Origin: an uncultured Clostridia bacterium | GTDB lineage: Bacteria; Bacillota; Clostridia; TANB77; CAG-508 | NCBI GenBank assembly: GCA_947601495.1 | Contig: CANQGE010000002.1 | Coordinates: 161,826-225,825, forward strand | Length of the DNA stretch: 64,000 bases | Reading direction: 5' to 3' | In this document: in pieces, positions 1 to 8,444 of the stretch | Position numbering within the stretch: position 1 is the stretch's first letter | How the letters are laid out: each line of letters starts with the position of its first letter | The notes under the pieces: generated by a model | What the model saw: the letters and a program-made list of their open reading frames with translations, nothing else | What the model was told of the DNA's origin: nothing | Database searches by the model: none | Position numbers and translations under genes: made by a program

Positions 1-2
1 TG

Positions 3-209
3 GAAAATAATATATTATTTACTTTAATTAATGAAAAATTAAATAGAAGAATAGCTAAATTAAATATTTTAATTTCAAAAGATTCAGATAATATAAGTTT
101 AAAAACTGAGCTTCAACAAGTTTTAGCAGATAAAAAATTATTATATAAAGGAAATACTGAAGATTTAGAAAAATTAAAAGAAAAATATGGAGAATTCATT
201 AATGGATAA
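3..209 (+). CDS. C-terminal part of a small helical protein, possible antitoxin of the following zeta-like toxin (5' end outside window)
   Basis: An open frame enters from the left edge and stops at TAA 207-209, giving 68 visible residues ending in YGEFING. It is rich in Lys, Glu, Leu and Asn and reads as alpha-helical. Its last 8 bases overlap the likely ATG (202) of the next gene, which implies translational coupling. In zeta/PezT-type systems the antitoxin is a small helical protein encoded directly upstream of the kinase, so position and character fit an antitoxin. No family signature was recognised and the N-terminus is missing, so the role is inference from context. Confidence 0.5.
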   Translation, partial: ENNILFTLINEKLNRRIAKLNILISKDSDNISLKTELQQVLADKKLLYKGNTEDLEKLKEKYGEFING

Positions 210-1206
210 TTTAGAAGATTTAACCTCAAAAGTAAAAGAAATTATAGAATCTGAAAAGTCTATCAACCATAATATTAGGTACTTAAACGGTTCTCATGCT
301 AAATTAATTAGTCAAATTATTACTAACTATAATTTAACAGAAGCCACAAATGCCCCTATTCCACCACAAGCACAAATGATTTTTTTAGGAGCTCCTACTG
401 GAGCTGGAAAAGATATTTTTGTTAAAAAAATTCTAACCGATAATCCTGATAAAAATTTTGTTCTTCTAAATATGGATATGTTTAGACATTATCACAATAT
501 TATAGCAACTGATAATAAAGTTCTATCAGATAAATACTTTGCATCCACAACAAATCCTACTTCTTATGAACTTTATTACATTATACAAGAAATAATTTTA
601 AGACTATTTCATGGAACTAATGTTATTATAACTGGAACTATGAGAGATTTAGATTGGGTAAAAGAAATTGTTAATCGTTATAAAAATACTCCAAAAACTC
701 ATTATCAAACTTCTTTATATACACTTGCTGTTCCAATTACTGAAAGTGCATTTTCTATTTTTGAAAGATATTTAAATATGGTAAATAATAGAGGAAATCC
801 AGATGAACCTTTAAGATATACAGATTTAAACTATTATGCAGATACAGCTTCTAAATTCTTATCTACAGTATCTTTCTTTGAAGATGATTATCATAAAAAT
901 CCACATTCTAGATTTTTTGATTCAATAAAAGTTTATCGCAGAAATACAAATATTTATGATTCTTCTGAAAATACTTTACTTTTTGATTCAGAAAGTTCTC
1001 CAGAAAATATTTCTGCTTCTGCTTGTATAAGTAGAATAATGCATTCTAAATTGCCAATAAGTCCTGAGAGAATGAATAGATTATTAGATATCATAGATAG
1101 AAATAGTGATTACTTAAAATCACAAGGATTATATGAAAGTATATTAGTTGATTTAAAAAGTACACTACCAAGTTTATATAAAACATCAGAAGAAATTGAA
1201 AAATAA
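202..1206 (+). CDS. Zeta-toxin-like P-loop kinase
   Basis: The protein has 334 residues if started at ATG 202; an in-frame ATG at 187 is also possible. A Walker A motif GAPTGAGKD lies at residues 63-71, followed by a Walker B-like LLNMDMFR, a TNPTSYE segment, VIITGTMRD and YTLAVPITES...ERY. This order matches zeta toxins, which phosphorylate UDP-N-acetylglucosamine (or related nucleotide sugars) and block cell-wall synthesis unless bound by antitoxin. The P-loop ends in GKD where GK(S/T) is commoner. The C-terminal ~90 residues have no recognised domain. The 8-base overlap with the upstream small gene supports a toxin-antitoxin operon. Toxicity is inferred. A housekeeping nucleotide-sugar kinase is the alternative. 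Confidence 0.75.
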   Translation: MDNLEDLTSKVKEIIESEKSINHNIRYLNGSHAKLISQIITNYNLTEATNAPIPPQAQMIFLGAPTGAGKDIFVKKILTDNPDKNFVLLNMDMFRHYHNIIATDNKVLSDKYFASTTNPTSYELYYIIQEIILRLFHGTNVIITGTMRDLDWVKEIVNRYKNTPKTHYQTSLYTLAVPITESAFSIFERYLNMVNNRGNPDEPLRYTDLNYYADTASKFLSTVSFFEDDYHKNPHSRFFDSIKVYRRNTNIYDSSENTLLFDSESSPENISASACISRIMHSKLPISPERMNRLLDIIDRNSDYLKSQGLYESILVDLKSTLPSLYKTSEEIEK

Positions 1207-1213
1207 AATTTAA

Positions 1214-1246
1214 GAGAGCTTTGAAAAATTTTCAAAGCTCTTTTTT
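1214..1246 (+). terminator. Bidirectional intrinsic terminator between zeta-like gene and ROK kinase
   Basis: A near-perfect stem (AGAGCTTTGAAAA pairing with its complement) is followed by TTTTTT on the + strand. An A-run on the other side gives a U-run for leftward transcripts. It sits between two convergent genes. Confidence 0.8.
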
Positions 1247-1247
1247 A

Positions 1248-2147
1248 TTATAATGTTGCACCTATTATTCCAGCATCATTTTTAAAATATGCTGTTGTTA
1301 TTTTATGCTCTCCTCTATTAAAAGTTGAATTTGGTTTATTTATTTCTTCTATTAATTTATTTAACACAGGATGTCCTTCATAATATGAAAAACTGCCTCC
1401 AAAGCAAACTATTTCGGGTTCAAAAATATCTATTAAATTGCAAACTCCTATTTTTAAATAATCAATAAATTCATTTATATCATCTTGAACTTCATCATGA
1501 TACTGAACCATAATTTGTTCTCTTAAGTATTGTCCTGAAATATCTGAGCCATCTATATGTAGAGTATTTGTTATTCTATTTTTTAAAGCTTTTATTGAAC
1601 AATATCTTTCAAAACAACCTTTTTTTCCACAAGTACATTCTATACCATCTTTTACAAGGGTCATATGTCCAAATTCAAATCCAGAATATTTCTTTGGCTC
1701 TAGTAACTTTCCACCAAGAAATGCTGCTCCCCCTATTCCTGTTCCAATATTTATAAATACACAATCATCATAATCTTTCATTGAGCCATATATTTTTTCA
1801 ACAAGAGCTGCACATTTTCCGTCATTTCTAATTTTTACATCTAAATTATATTTTTCTTTTAGTTTAGACTGTAAATCAAAATTTTGTATTCCTAAATTCC
1901 AAGATGTAATTTTTCCATTTGTAACTGTTCCAGGAGAAGCTACTCCTATTTTTTCTATATTTTCTAATCTAATATTATTTTTATTTAAAAGTTCATTTAT
2001 TAGTTCATCTATATTTCTTAATATTGCATTTTCTATGTCTTTTCTATCTTCACTAGAAAAAAATTTATCAACTGTATCTAATAAATTTTCATTTTCAACT
2101 AAGCCAATTCCTATATGGCTTCCGCCTAAATCAATTCCTATTTTCAT
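1248..2147 (-). CDS. ROK-family sugar kinase (glucokinase/N-acetylhexosamine kinase type)
   Basis: The 299-residue protein starts MKIGIDLGGSHIGIGL, the ATP-binding phosphate-1 motif of the ASKHA fold. It carries INIGTGIGGAAFLGGKLL (phosphate-2) and the ROK zinc signature GHMTLVKDG-CTCGKKGCFERYCS around residues 165-185. ROK kinases of this size phosphorylate glucose, ManNAc, GlcNAc or fructose in the cytosol. There is no N-terminal winged helix, so it is a kinase and not an NagC/XylR-type repressor. It lies 17 bases downstream of the pilC-like gene in the same direction and may be the last cistron of that transcript. The sugar substrate cannot be told from sequence. Confidence 0.88.
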   Translation of the reverse strand: MKIGIDLGGSHIGIGLVENENLLDTVDKFFSSEDRKDIENAILRNIDELINELLNKNNIRLENIEKIGVASPGTVTNGKITSWNLGIQNFDLQSKLKEKYNLDVKIRNDGKCAALVEKIYGSMKDYDDCVFINIGTGIGGAAFLGGKLLEPKKYSGFEFGHMTLVKDGIECTCGKKGCFERYCSIKALKNRITNTLHIDGSDISGQYLREQIMVQYHDEVQDDINEFIDYLKIGVCNLIDIFEPEIVCFGGSFSYYEGHPVLNKLIEEINKPNSTFNRGEHKITTAYFKNDAGIIGATL

Positions 2148-2164
2148 TTGTAGCCCTCCTAATT

Positions 2165-3475
2165 TTAAATAAATAGTAATCCGCCTAAATATAATTGTAT
2201 ACTTGGTATTAAGAATAATATTAAAAATAATATTAATGTAATTGCAATTAATATGTGTGAAATATTTGTTAATCTTTTTAATAAAATTTCTATGTGTATT
2301 TCTATTTCTTGGTCTAGATATTCTATTGTTTTACCAAGCATTTTTGATAAGTCGCCTTTTTCACTTTTTTTCATTATTTCGATTGTTACAGAATTTAATT
2401 TCTTTGGTTCTTCAAAAGGCGGTATCCAAGATTTTCCTACATATAAGTTGTTAATAGCCTCTTCAACTTTAGATATCATATATGTATTTGTAACCGTATT
2501 TTTACTAATTTCCAGAGCATCTTGTATTCTCATTTTGCTTTGTAAATTTAAAAATATGCTTTTAATAACTCTTGAAAATTCAATTAAATATGTGATTTTT
2601 CCAAATATTTTATTAGTATATTTGAAATGGTCAAATTTATATCTTCCATTTTCTGTATTTATATATCTTATAATTGCTCCCACTGAAATTGCTATTATTA
2701 ATGCAAATATATACCAAAATTTTGCAATAAAATCTATAATTTTCATAAGAATAGTAGTAATTTTAGGAAACTCTATCATTCTATAATTTGATTGTATTGC
2801 TTTTTCTAAAACCGGCACTCCAAAAATCATTGATAAAATTATTACTACTAAGGTTACAACAAGTGTTATACTGCTTGGAATTAAATCTGTTTTTACTTTT
2901 TCTTTTATTCTTTCCTCGTGCTCTAAGTAATTAACTGCATGTTTTAAGTATTCGCTTAAATTTCCTGTTAATTCACCTGTTTTTATGAAATTAACATATA
3001 CAGGAGAAAATATTTTAGGATATTCGTTCATTGTTTTGTACATTACATCGCCAGATTCAACACTTTTTAAAATTTTATTAATTGCTTCATTAAAATAAGC
3101 ATTTTTTGTATTTTTTATTATAGCTATTAAAGCTTTTTTGTTTGAAAAATCTGACTTTTTTAAAAGATACAAATCTTGAGTAAATTTTCTAAGTTCTGTA
3201 ATTGAAACTTTATTTTTAACTGATACATTAATGTCTTGATTTAAATCTATTTTTTTTCTTTTCTTTGTGTATATGTTTGAAGTTAATTTTCTTTTATTTC
3301 TAAGGTTTTTATCGAAATTCTCCAAAGAAGGAACTGAGAACTTTTGGTCTACACTTATTGGGGTCATACCATTTCTCTTAAGTTTTTTTATACAAGTTAT
3401 TTTGTCATCTTCATACATTACAACTTTAGTTATTTGCCCTTGTGGTGTTCTTATTTTACAAATAAACTTACTCAT
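2165..3475 (-). CDS. pilC: PilC/GspF-type inner-membrane platform protein of a type IV pilus system
   Basis: The 436-residue protein has two GspF-type domains (about residues 95-215 and 295-415). Each is followed by hydrophobic membrane segments (about 200-222, 245-270 and a C-terminal segment near 410-430). The text SGDVMYKTMNEYPKIFSPVYVNFIKTGELTGNL is typical of the first repeat. PilC/GspF organises the extension ATPase and the PilM-N-O platform. The preceding operon genes are pilO and a pilM-pilN fusion, which confirms the assignment. No pilB or pilT ATPase gene lies in the window. N-terminal residues 1-90 are basic and variable. Confidence 0.85.
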   Translation of the reverse strand: MSKFICKIRTPQGQITKVVMYEDDKITCIKKLKRNGMTPISVDQKFSVPSLENFDKNLRNKRKLTSNIYTKKRKKIDLNQDINVSVKNKVSITELRKFTQDLYLLKKSDFSNKKALIAIIKNTKNAYFNEAINKILKSVESGDVMYKTMNEYPKIFSPVYVNFIKTGELTGNLSEYLKHAVNYLEHEERIKEKVKTDLIPSSITLVVTLVVIILSMIFGVPVLEKAIQSNYRMIEFPKITTILMKIIDFIAKFWYIFALIIAISVGAIIRYINTENGRYKFDHFKYTNKIFGKITYLIEFSRVIKSIFLNLQSKMRIQDALEISKNTVTNTYMISKVEEAINNLYVGKSWIPPFEEPKKLNSVTIEIMKKSEKGDLSKMLGKTIEYLDQEIEIHIEILLKRLTNISHILIAITLILFLILFLIPSIQLYLGGLLFI

Positions 3476-3507
3476 ATTTCCTCCTTTCTTGAAAATTTTA
3501 AATTTAT

Positions 3508-4512
3508 TTAATAAATATTTATTGGTGCATATTTTGTATTATTAAAATTTTTATAGTATATATCTTCTTCGTCACCTAATTTTTTCCAAACTCCAAATAT
3601 TCCATCAAAACTACATTCATCTGATATGTTGGATATTTCTTCTCCTACCCTATTTAAATATAAATATTTATTATTCAAATATTGAAATTCCATTTTTATT
3701 GCTATTTTGCTTGTGCCATATCTAAAATATGTAATATCATCTTTTATTGAAAAATTTGGTATCCAAACATAAATATAATTAGTTACATCTAATGTTACAT
3801 TATCATAATTAACTGTGCTATTTATATTTCCATTTTCGTCTATAAACAAATCTTTTAAATTGTCTGCATCTCTTGAAAATATAAGAACTTTTGCCCATCT
3901 TTTTGATGAATAGTTATACCATTCAGGATCATTAGCATTAGTTGTTATAAAATGATTTACATTTTCAGCAAATTTTATTGGTATAATGTCATATTCATCA
4001 TTATTAAATCCTAAATCTTGAAAATATGTATCTGTCATAACTGGATTGTTACATTCTTCTATATTTTCTCTTTCTAGCATTGAAGTAATTTCAAATTTTT
4101 CTTCCTGATTTAATACATTGTATTTTACAATTATTGATATTTCTTTTGCAATATCAAAATTTTCACTAGTTCTTGTTGCCGTGAAATCTACAATATATCC
4201 ACTTGGAATTTCTGTTCCTAAAAAAGTTTCATTAAAATCATTTCCTACAATTACTATATTTTGACTACTTCCTACAACTTTTTTAGTAATTCCTGTTCCT
4301 GCTATTGTTTGAATGTATTCATTAAAGCTATCATATGTTCTAAAGTTTATATTTTCTAATATATTTGTAGCAATTATTGTAGCTTGAATATTTTTATTTG
4401 TGCTTTCAATTTTCTTGTTTAAGTCAAAACAAATGGCTGTAATAATAACTATTGTAATAGCTATTATTACGGCTGAAAAAGCTAATTCAATTTGTATGGT
4501 TCTATTTTTCAT
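3508..4512 (-). CDS. Pilin-like membrane-anchored protein of the type IV pilus operon
   Basis: The 334-residue protein has a single N-terminal hydrophobic segment (about residues 8-30, IQIELAFSAVIIAITIVIIT) with Glu in the position expected after a prepilin cleavage site. A clear Gly-Phe cleavage motif is absent. A long extracytoplasmic region of no recognised fold follows, rich in Asn, Asp and aromatic residues. Size and position between the small pilin-like gene and pilC suggest a minor pilin or tip adhesin. The upstream sequence TAGGAAAAGAC serves as a ribosome binding site. Function is inferred from the operon. Confidence 0.5.
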   Translation of the reverse strand: MKNRTIQIELAFSAVIIAITIVIITAICFDLNKKIESTNKNIQATIIATNILENINFRTYDSFNEYIQTIAGTGITKKVVGSSQNIVIVGNDFNETFLGTEIPSGYIVDFTATRTSENFDIAKEISIIVKYNVLNQEEKFEITSMLERENIEECNNPVMTDTYFQDLGFNNDEYDIIPIKFAENVNHFITTNANDPEWYNYSSKRWAKVLIFSRDADNLKDLFIDENGNINSTVNYDNVTLDVTNYIYVWIPNFSIKDDITYFRYGTSKIAIKMEFQYLNNKYLYLNRVGEEISNISDECSFDGIFGVWKKLGDEEDIYYKNFNNTKYAPINIY

Positions 4513-4520
4513 AGTCTTTT

Positions 4521-4541
4521 CCTAATTTATAGTAAATTAGG
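4521..4541 (-). other. Short perfect hairpin between two pilus-operon genes
   Basis: CCTAATTTA-TAG-TAAATTAGG is a perfect 9-bp stem with a 3-base loop, 45 bases past the stop of the 60-residue pilin-like gene and just before the next ribosome binding site. There is no U-run, so it is more likely an mRNA-stabilising or processing hairpin than a terminator. Such hairpins can raise the level of an upstream small pilin message; that role is inference. Confidence 0.5.
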
Positions 4542-4585
4542 CATATACATAATTAATGCACATGCCCTTTTAATTTAAACTAAAT

Positions 4586-4768
4586 TTAATTTTCTTCTTC
4601 TGTTATTACTTCGGTTTGATTTTGAGTTTGACTAACCACATTTTCTTCAATTTGATCAACTATGCCATTATCTTGAAATACAACATATGCAGTAATTCCA
4701 GCTAAAAACATTAAGACAATTACTGTTATTTCTAGTTTAAGTCTAGCAAATCCTTTTTGTGATCTCAT
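4586..4768 (-). CDS. Small type IV pilin-like protein
   Basis: The protein has 60 residues. It begins MRSQKGFARLKLEITVIVLM: a basic leader, a Gly-Phe junction after KG as in prepilin peptidase sites, then a hydrophobic helix carrying a Glu. In standard pilins the Glu is at +5 of the mature chain, while here it is at +7. The tail after the helix is short, acidic and Gln/Thr-rich with no globular head, so it would be an unusually small pilin, or a scaffold or pilin-like assembly factor. It is embedded in the pilus operon, 13 bases after the upstream gene. Confidence 0.55.
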   Translation of the reverse strand: MRSQKGFARLKLEITVIVLMFLAGITAYVVFQDNGIVDQIEENVVSQTQNQTEVITEEEN

Positions 4769-4781
4769 TTAATATCTCCTT

Positions 4782-5330
4782 TTATTTAGAATTTTTCTTT
4801 TCAAAATACTTTCCTGGTGTTGATGTGTTTGTAGTTTCTTTACTTTCAGTAGTTTTCACAGTGTTTGTATCATTTTTTGTTTCTTCTTGTTCTACTGGAG
4901 TAACACTTGGTACAGTAGTATTTTGAGTTCCTTCTGTATTTTCAGGAGTAGTAGCTATAATTTCATTTTTTGCTGTATTATCGCTTGTTATTGCTTCTAT
5001 TATTGCTTCATCTGGAGAAGCTTCTTCAGAGAATGGATCTACTTTTCCACTTGAATAAGAATCGTCAGATTCATAAGCTGCCAAATCTACTTCACCAATG
5101 CTGTAAGACTTTAATACTTCATTTGAACTTTCTTCTGACATTCCGCTTTTACTATTTATTTCTTGTAATGCATTACTTACTGGCTTACTTGTTTCATAGT
5201 TTACCGAGCTAATTGATGCATTTGTAACAGAAACACTATCATAAAATAAAATTATAAAAGCAAAAATTATTACTATTAAAAGCATTAAAATAATAGCTAT
5301 TTCTCTTAATATACCTGGTTTCATTTGCAC
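4782..5330 (-). CDS. Single-pass membrane protein of the pilus operon, low-complexity exterior
   Basis: The 182-residue protein has one hydrophobic segment at residues 10-32 (IAIILMLLIVIIFAFIILFY). The remainder is Ser/Thr/Glu-rich and disordered-looking, with TTVPSVTPVEQEE-type sequence. It occupies the slot between pilO and the pilin-like genes where PilP-like or minor pilin genes are often found, but Gram-positives lack PilP/PilQ and no domain was recognised. It is probably an accessory pilus assembly factor or cell-wall spacer. Function is unknown. Confidence 0.5.
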   Translation of the reverse strand: MQMKPGILREIAIILMLLIVIIFAFIILFYDSVSVTNASISSVNYETSKPVSNALQEINSKSGMSEESSNEVLKSYSIGEVDLAAYESDDSYSSGKVDPFSEEASPDEAIIEAITSDNTAKNEIIATTPENTEGTQNTTVPSVTPVEQEETKNDTNTVKTTESKETTNTSTPGKYFEKKNSK

Positions 5331-5375
5331 ATACCTCTCTTTTTATTATATATTTTCTTTTGTTTTATTCACAAT

Positions 5376-5990
5376 TTAGTTTTCAGTAGAAGATAAATTA
5401 TTTTTTAATGATACTTCTTTTACTGTAAAAGTTGCTTGTAATTCTTCCCCATTTTCTTCTAATAAAAATTTACTTGTTTCAAAATTTAGTTCATCATCTT
5501 TTTCAAAGTTATACATAAAATCAGTTATTGCTCCATATTCACCTTTAATTGTGAAGTTTAAATCGCATATTGCATATTCTGGAGTTATTGCTGTTGCAGT
5601 TTCACTTTTAACAACATCAATTTGTAGTTTTACACCGTTTTCTGTTGCATAACCTCCAATTTTTTTCCATAAGTAATCCATATCAAATAAATCCATTGAG
5701 TTATATAAATTTTGATTAGATATTTTTCCTTCGCTAACTAATTGATCATATTTAGCTTTTAATTCATTATATTTATTAACTGTTGAATCTAAAGTAGTTT
5801 TTTTCTCTTCAAATTCTACATCGTTTTTGTTGCTTAATTCAGCAGATAAAGATTTTCTTTGATTTGATGCTTGAATTATGCTTTTATAACTATTTAATTT
5901 AAATCCACCTATACTTATTCCTGCAAAAAATATTATGAAGAAAAGTATTGCTAAAATGATAGAAATAAGAATTAATATATATTTTCTCAT
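5376..5990 (-). CDS. pilO: PilO-like type IV pilus assembly protein
   Basis: The 204-residue protein has an N-terminal membrane helix (residues 4-28), a coiled-coil stretch (about 40-90) and a ferredoxin-like C-terminal domain containing FTIKGEYGAITDFMYNFE, typical of PilO. PilO pairs with PilN outside the membrane to align the motor platform. Its start codon overlaps the last four bases of the PilM-PilN fusion gene (ATGA-type overlap), indicating coupled translation with its partner. Confidence 0.75.
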   Translation of the reverse strand: MRKYILILISIILAILFFIIFFAGISIGGFKLNSYKSIIQASNQRKSLSAELSNKNDVEFEEKKTTLDSTVNKYNELKAKYDQLVSEGKISNQNLYNSMDLFDMDYLWKKIGGYATENGVKLQIDVVKSETATAITPEYAICDLNFTIKGEYGAITDFMYNFEKDDELNFETSKFLLEENGEELQATFTVKEVSLKNNLSSTEN

Positions 5991-7600
5991 GGCAAATCTC
6001 CTTCTATTGTAATTTCAGTAACAGAATTATTTTTTATTCCATCTGTTGATTGAACATTTATTAACATTCCATCATCTTTTATTGCAGTTACAAAATGACC
6101 TAATTGTTCATATTTTTCTGAAGATGCTTCTATTACTATGTGTTTATTTTCTGTATTTTCTATAGAAATAATTTTTACTTCTTGAGGTATTATAAACATT
6201 ATTTTGTTTAATAAATTTGGTATAGCATCTTTTTCTATAGTTCTAGGTTTTTTTGCATTTATTACTGTTTCACTTGGTGAATCTACATTATTTATTATTG
6301 AAGAATAAGTATCTACATAGCTTTGTATTTGAGAAATTTGACTATCTACTGTACTTATTTGTTTATTTGTTTCTTCAAGTTTCTCATTAATTAAGCCTGT
6401 TGCTTTAGTAGCATTATTTACAATTACAGCTCCTATCAGGCAAAACAATATGATTGCCATAATAAATACTGCTATTATTCTAGCAACTAATTTTTCTTGT
6501 ATACTAAATGGTTCTTTCCAATTTATGTCTTTTAAATCTTCTTTTGAAATTTTAATATTTTCTATATCTATATTATCAAACTTTGACACTGGAGCAAAAT
6601 TCACCTCTTTATTTAAATCATTAATTCCTTCTAGTGCAAGCGCTATTGCTGAATTTACTTCTATATATTCTTTAGTTGGAACTTTTAAAGAAGTAGAGTC
6701 AATAAAAAATGGTTTTAATATTTCACAAGATATTGATTTAAAGTAGTCTTGGAAATATAAATCAATATTGCTTATTGTGGCTCCCATTCCTGTTATATAG
6801 ATTTTACTAATGTCTTTAGTAAAACTATTTAAAGTTCTTCTCATTTCTTGGCATATTTTATCTATTGCTGGCATTACTATATCTATATATTCATTTTCGT
6901 TTTTATCTAAACTTGTTACATCTTGATTATAAATTATTATGTTTTTAAATACATCATAAGACTTTTTCCAAGATAGCTCCGATGAATTTATTTTTTCAAC
7001 AATATCACCAAGTCCTGTGTTTAATATATCTACTCTTGTAATTTGTCCATCTATAATTGTTGTTATTTTTGTTTCATTTTCAAGATTTACTATTATTACA
7101 TTTTTATTTTCTTCATCATTTTCATCTGTTTCAATTAAATTTGTAATGCTTACAGACACTGGAGTCATTGAAGTTAATTTGTAATTAGATAGTATATCTA
7201 ACTTTTGATTAATTTCTTTTTTATTTGCAGATATATATAATGCTTTATATTTCTCAAAATCTTCTTTGTTGTCCATTAACAAATATCTTGATTCTAGCAA
7301 GCTTTTATCATATCTTTTACTATCACAAAGCATTTCGAATTCAATATCTAATGATTTAGTTATGTCTTTCTTCTCTAATATAGAAAATACATCAAAATAA
7401 TTATAAAGCTCATTTGATATGTTAATGCTTATTGGAATTTTAGTACTACTTGTTTCTGTAATAACTCTTTTTAGTGCGGATTCAAGGTTTTCAAAAGTTT
7501 CAACATTAAATGCTTCTACTTTATAAATGTCTCTTTTTTTACTTAGTTTAGCATATTTTATTAAGTTTTTATCTACATAAATTCCTAAACAACTTGACAT
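5987..7600 (-). CDS. PilM-PilN fusion protein of the type IV pilus system
   Basis: The 537-residue protein starts MSSCLGIYVDKNLIKYAKL, the actin-like PilM domain (to about residue 340), containing VIIVNLENETKITTIIDGQ and YITGMGATISNIDLYF nucleotide-binding segments. A linker and a membrane helix (about 372-395) follow, then a coiled coil and a PilN-like periplasmic-type domain with IPNLLNKIMFIIPQEVKIISI. In most bacteria PilM binds the cytoplasmic tail of a separate PilN; here both are one chain, which fixes stoichiometry at 1:1. It is the first gene of the leftward operon pilMN-pilO-three small genes-pilC. No extension ATPase or prepilin peptidase is nearby. Confidence 0.8.
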   Translation of the reverse strand: MSSCLGIYVDKNLIKYAKLSKKRDIYKVEAFNVETFENLESALKRVITETSSTKIPISINISNELYNYFDVFSILEKKDITKSLDIEFEMLCDSKRYDKSLLESRYLLMDNKEDFEKYKALYISANKKEINQKLDILSNYKLTSMTPVSVSITNLIETDENDEENKNVIIVNLENETKITTIIDGQITRVDILNTGLGDIVEKINSSELSWKKSYDVFKNIIIYNQDVTSLDKNENEYIDIVMPAIDKICQEMRRTLNSFTKDISKIYITGMGATISNIDLYFQDYFKSISCEILKPFFIDSTSLKVPTKEYIEVNSAIALALEGINDLNKEVNFAPVSKFDNIDIENIKISKEDLKDINWKEPFSIQEKLVARIIAVFIMAIILFCLIGAVIVNNATKATGLINEKLEETNKQISTVDSQISQIQSYVDTYSSIINNVDSPSETVINAKKPRTIEKDAIPNLLNKIMFIIPQEVKIISIENTENKHIVIEASSEKYEQLGHFVTAIKDDGMLINVQSTDGIKNNSVTEITIEGDLP

Positions 7601-7883
7601 TTGTACTTCTCCTTTGTTATATATAAACGCAAATTTTTTTAAGCATAATAATTACAAATTATATATATTTATATGTTATTTATATATGTTTTTATAAAAA
7701 AAGTCAATATTTTAAAGGGTTTTATTCAAAAAAGTAACAAGAATGTAACATTTATTTTTTAGCTAAAATTTATTACTTTATATTTTCAAATTTTATCATT
7801 AAATTTATTCTTTTTATTATGAATAAAAAAAGAAATTTCTGTAAAAATAAATATATATATTTTAATTTTAAGGAGATGATTTT

Positions 7884-8348
7884 TTGAAACCTATTCAAAG
7901 TAAAGAAGATTATCAATCATATGTTGATGAAAAAACACCTAACTCACCTATTCTAAAAAATTGTTTTAATGCTTTTTGGGTTGGTGGACTTATTTGTGCA
8001 ATTGGTCAAATAATTTTTGGACTTTGCAGATTACGTGGTATTGATGAAACAAATTCTTATACAATTGTTTCTATGACTCTTGTTTTTGCTAGTGCTTTTC
8101 TAACCGGTCTTAATGTTTTTAATAAAGTTGGAAAATTTGCAGGTGCTGGCTCTTTAATTCCAATAACAGGTTTTGCAAATTCCATTGTTTCACCTGCTAT
8201 GGAATATAAGTCAGAAGGTTATGTTATGGGTGTTGGTGCAAAAATGTTCACTGTTGCAGGTCCAGTGCTTGTATATGGAATTTCAACAAGTATTGTTGTT
8301 GGTTTAATTTATATTTTGCTTAATACTCAAAGTTTAGTTTTAATTTAA
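7884..8348 (+). CDS. spoVAC: Stage V sporulation protein AC, spore dipicolinate channel subunit
   Basis: The 154-residue integral membrane protein contains FWVGGLICAIGQIIFGLCR and FAGAGSLIPITGFANSIVSPAMEYKSEG, a strong SpoVAC pattern, with about four membrane helices. It starts with TTG at 7884, placed 8 bases after AAGGAG (7870-7875); the nearby ATG at 7876 is out of frame. SpoVAC, -D and -E form the inner spore membrane channel for Ca-dipicolinate uptake in the forespore and release at germination. It is first in the operon spoVAC-spoVAD-spoVAE. In Bacillus this operon is sigma-G controlled. A TGAATA-like -35 is visible upstream (7819), but the -10 is poor. Confidence 0.93.
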   Translation: MKPIQSKEDYQSYVDEKTPNSPILKNCFNAFWVGGLICAIGQIIFGLCRLRGIDETNSYTIVSMTLVFASAFLTGLNVFNKVGKFAGAGSLIPITGFANSIVSPAMEYKSEGYVMGVGAKMFTVAGPVLVYGISTSIVVGLIYILLNTQSLVLI

Positions 8349-8444
8349 ACTATATTTAATTATTTTTAATTTACTTAACTTTCATTTTAGGCTATTAAAT
8401 TTTTTATTTAAGTATGTAATTTTTATTTTAAGGAGATTTAAATT

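Noticed and set aside
7600..7883. Sigma-G promoter upstream of spoVAC
   Set aside because: A TGAATA-like -35 at 7819 is present, but the -10 (AAAAATA) does not resemble the forespore consensus, so it is mentioned only in the gene entry. The 283-base gap shows nothing else clear.
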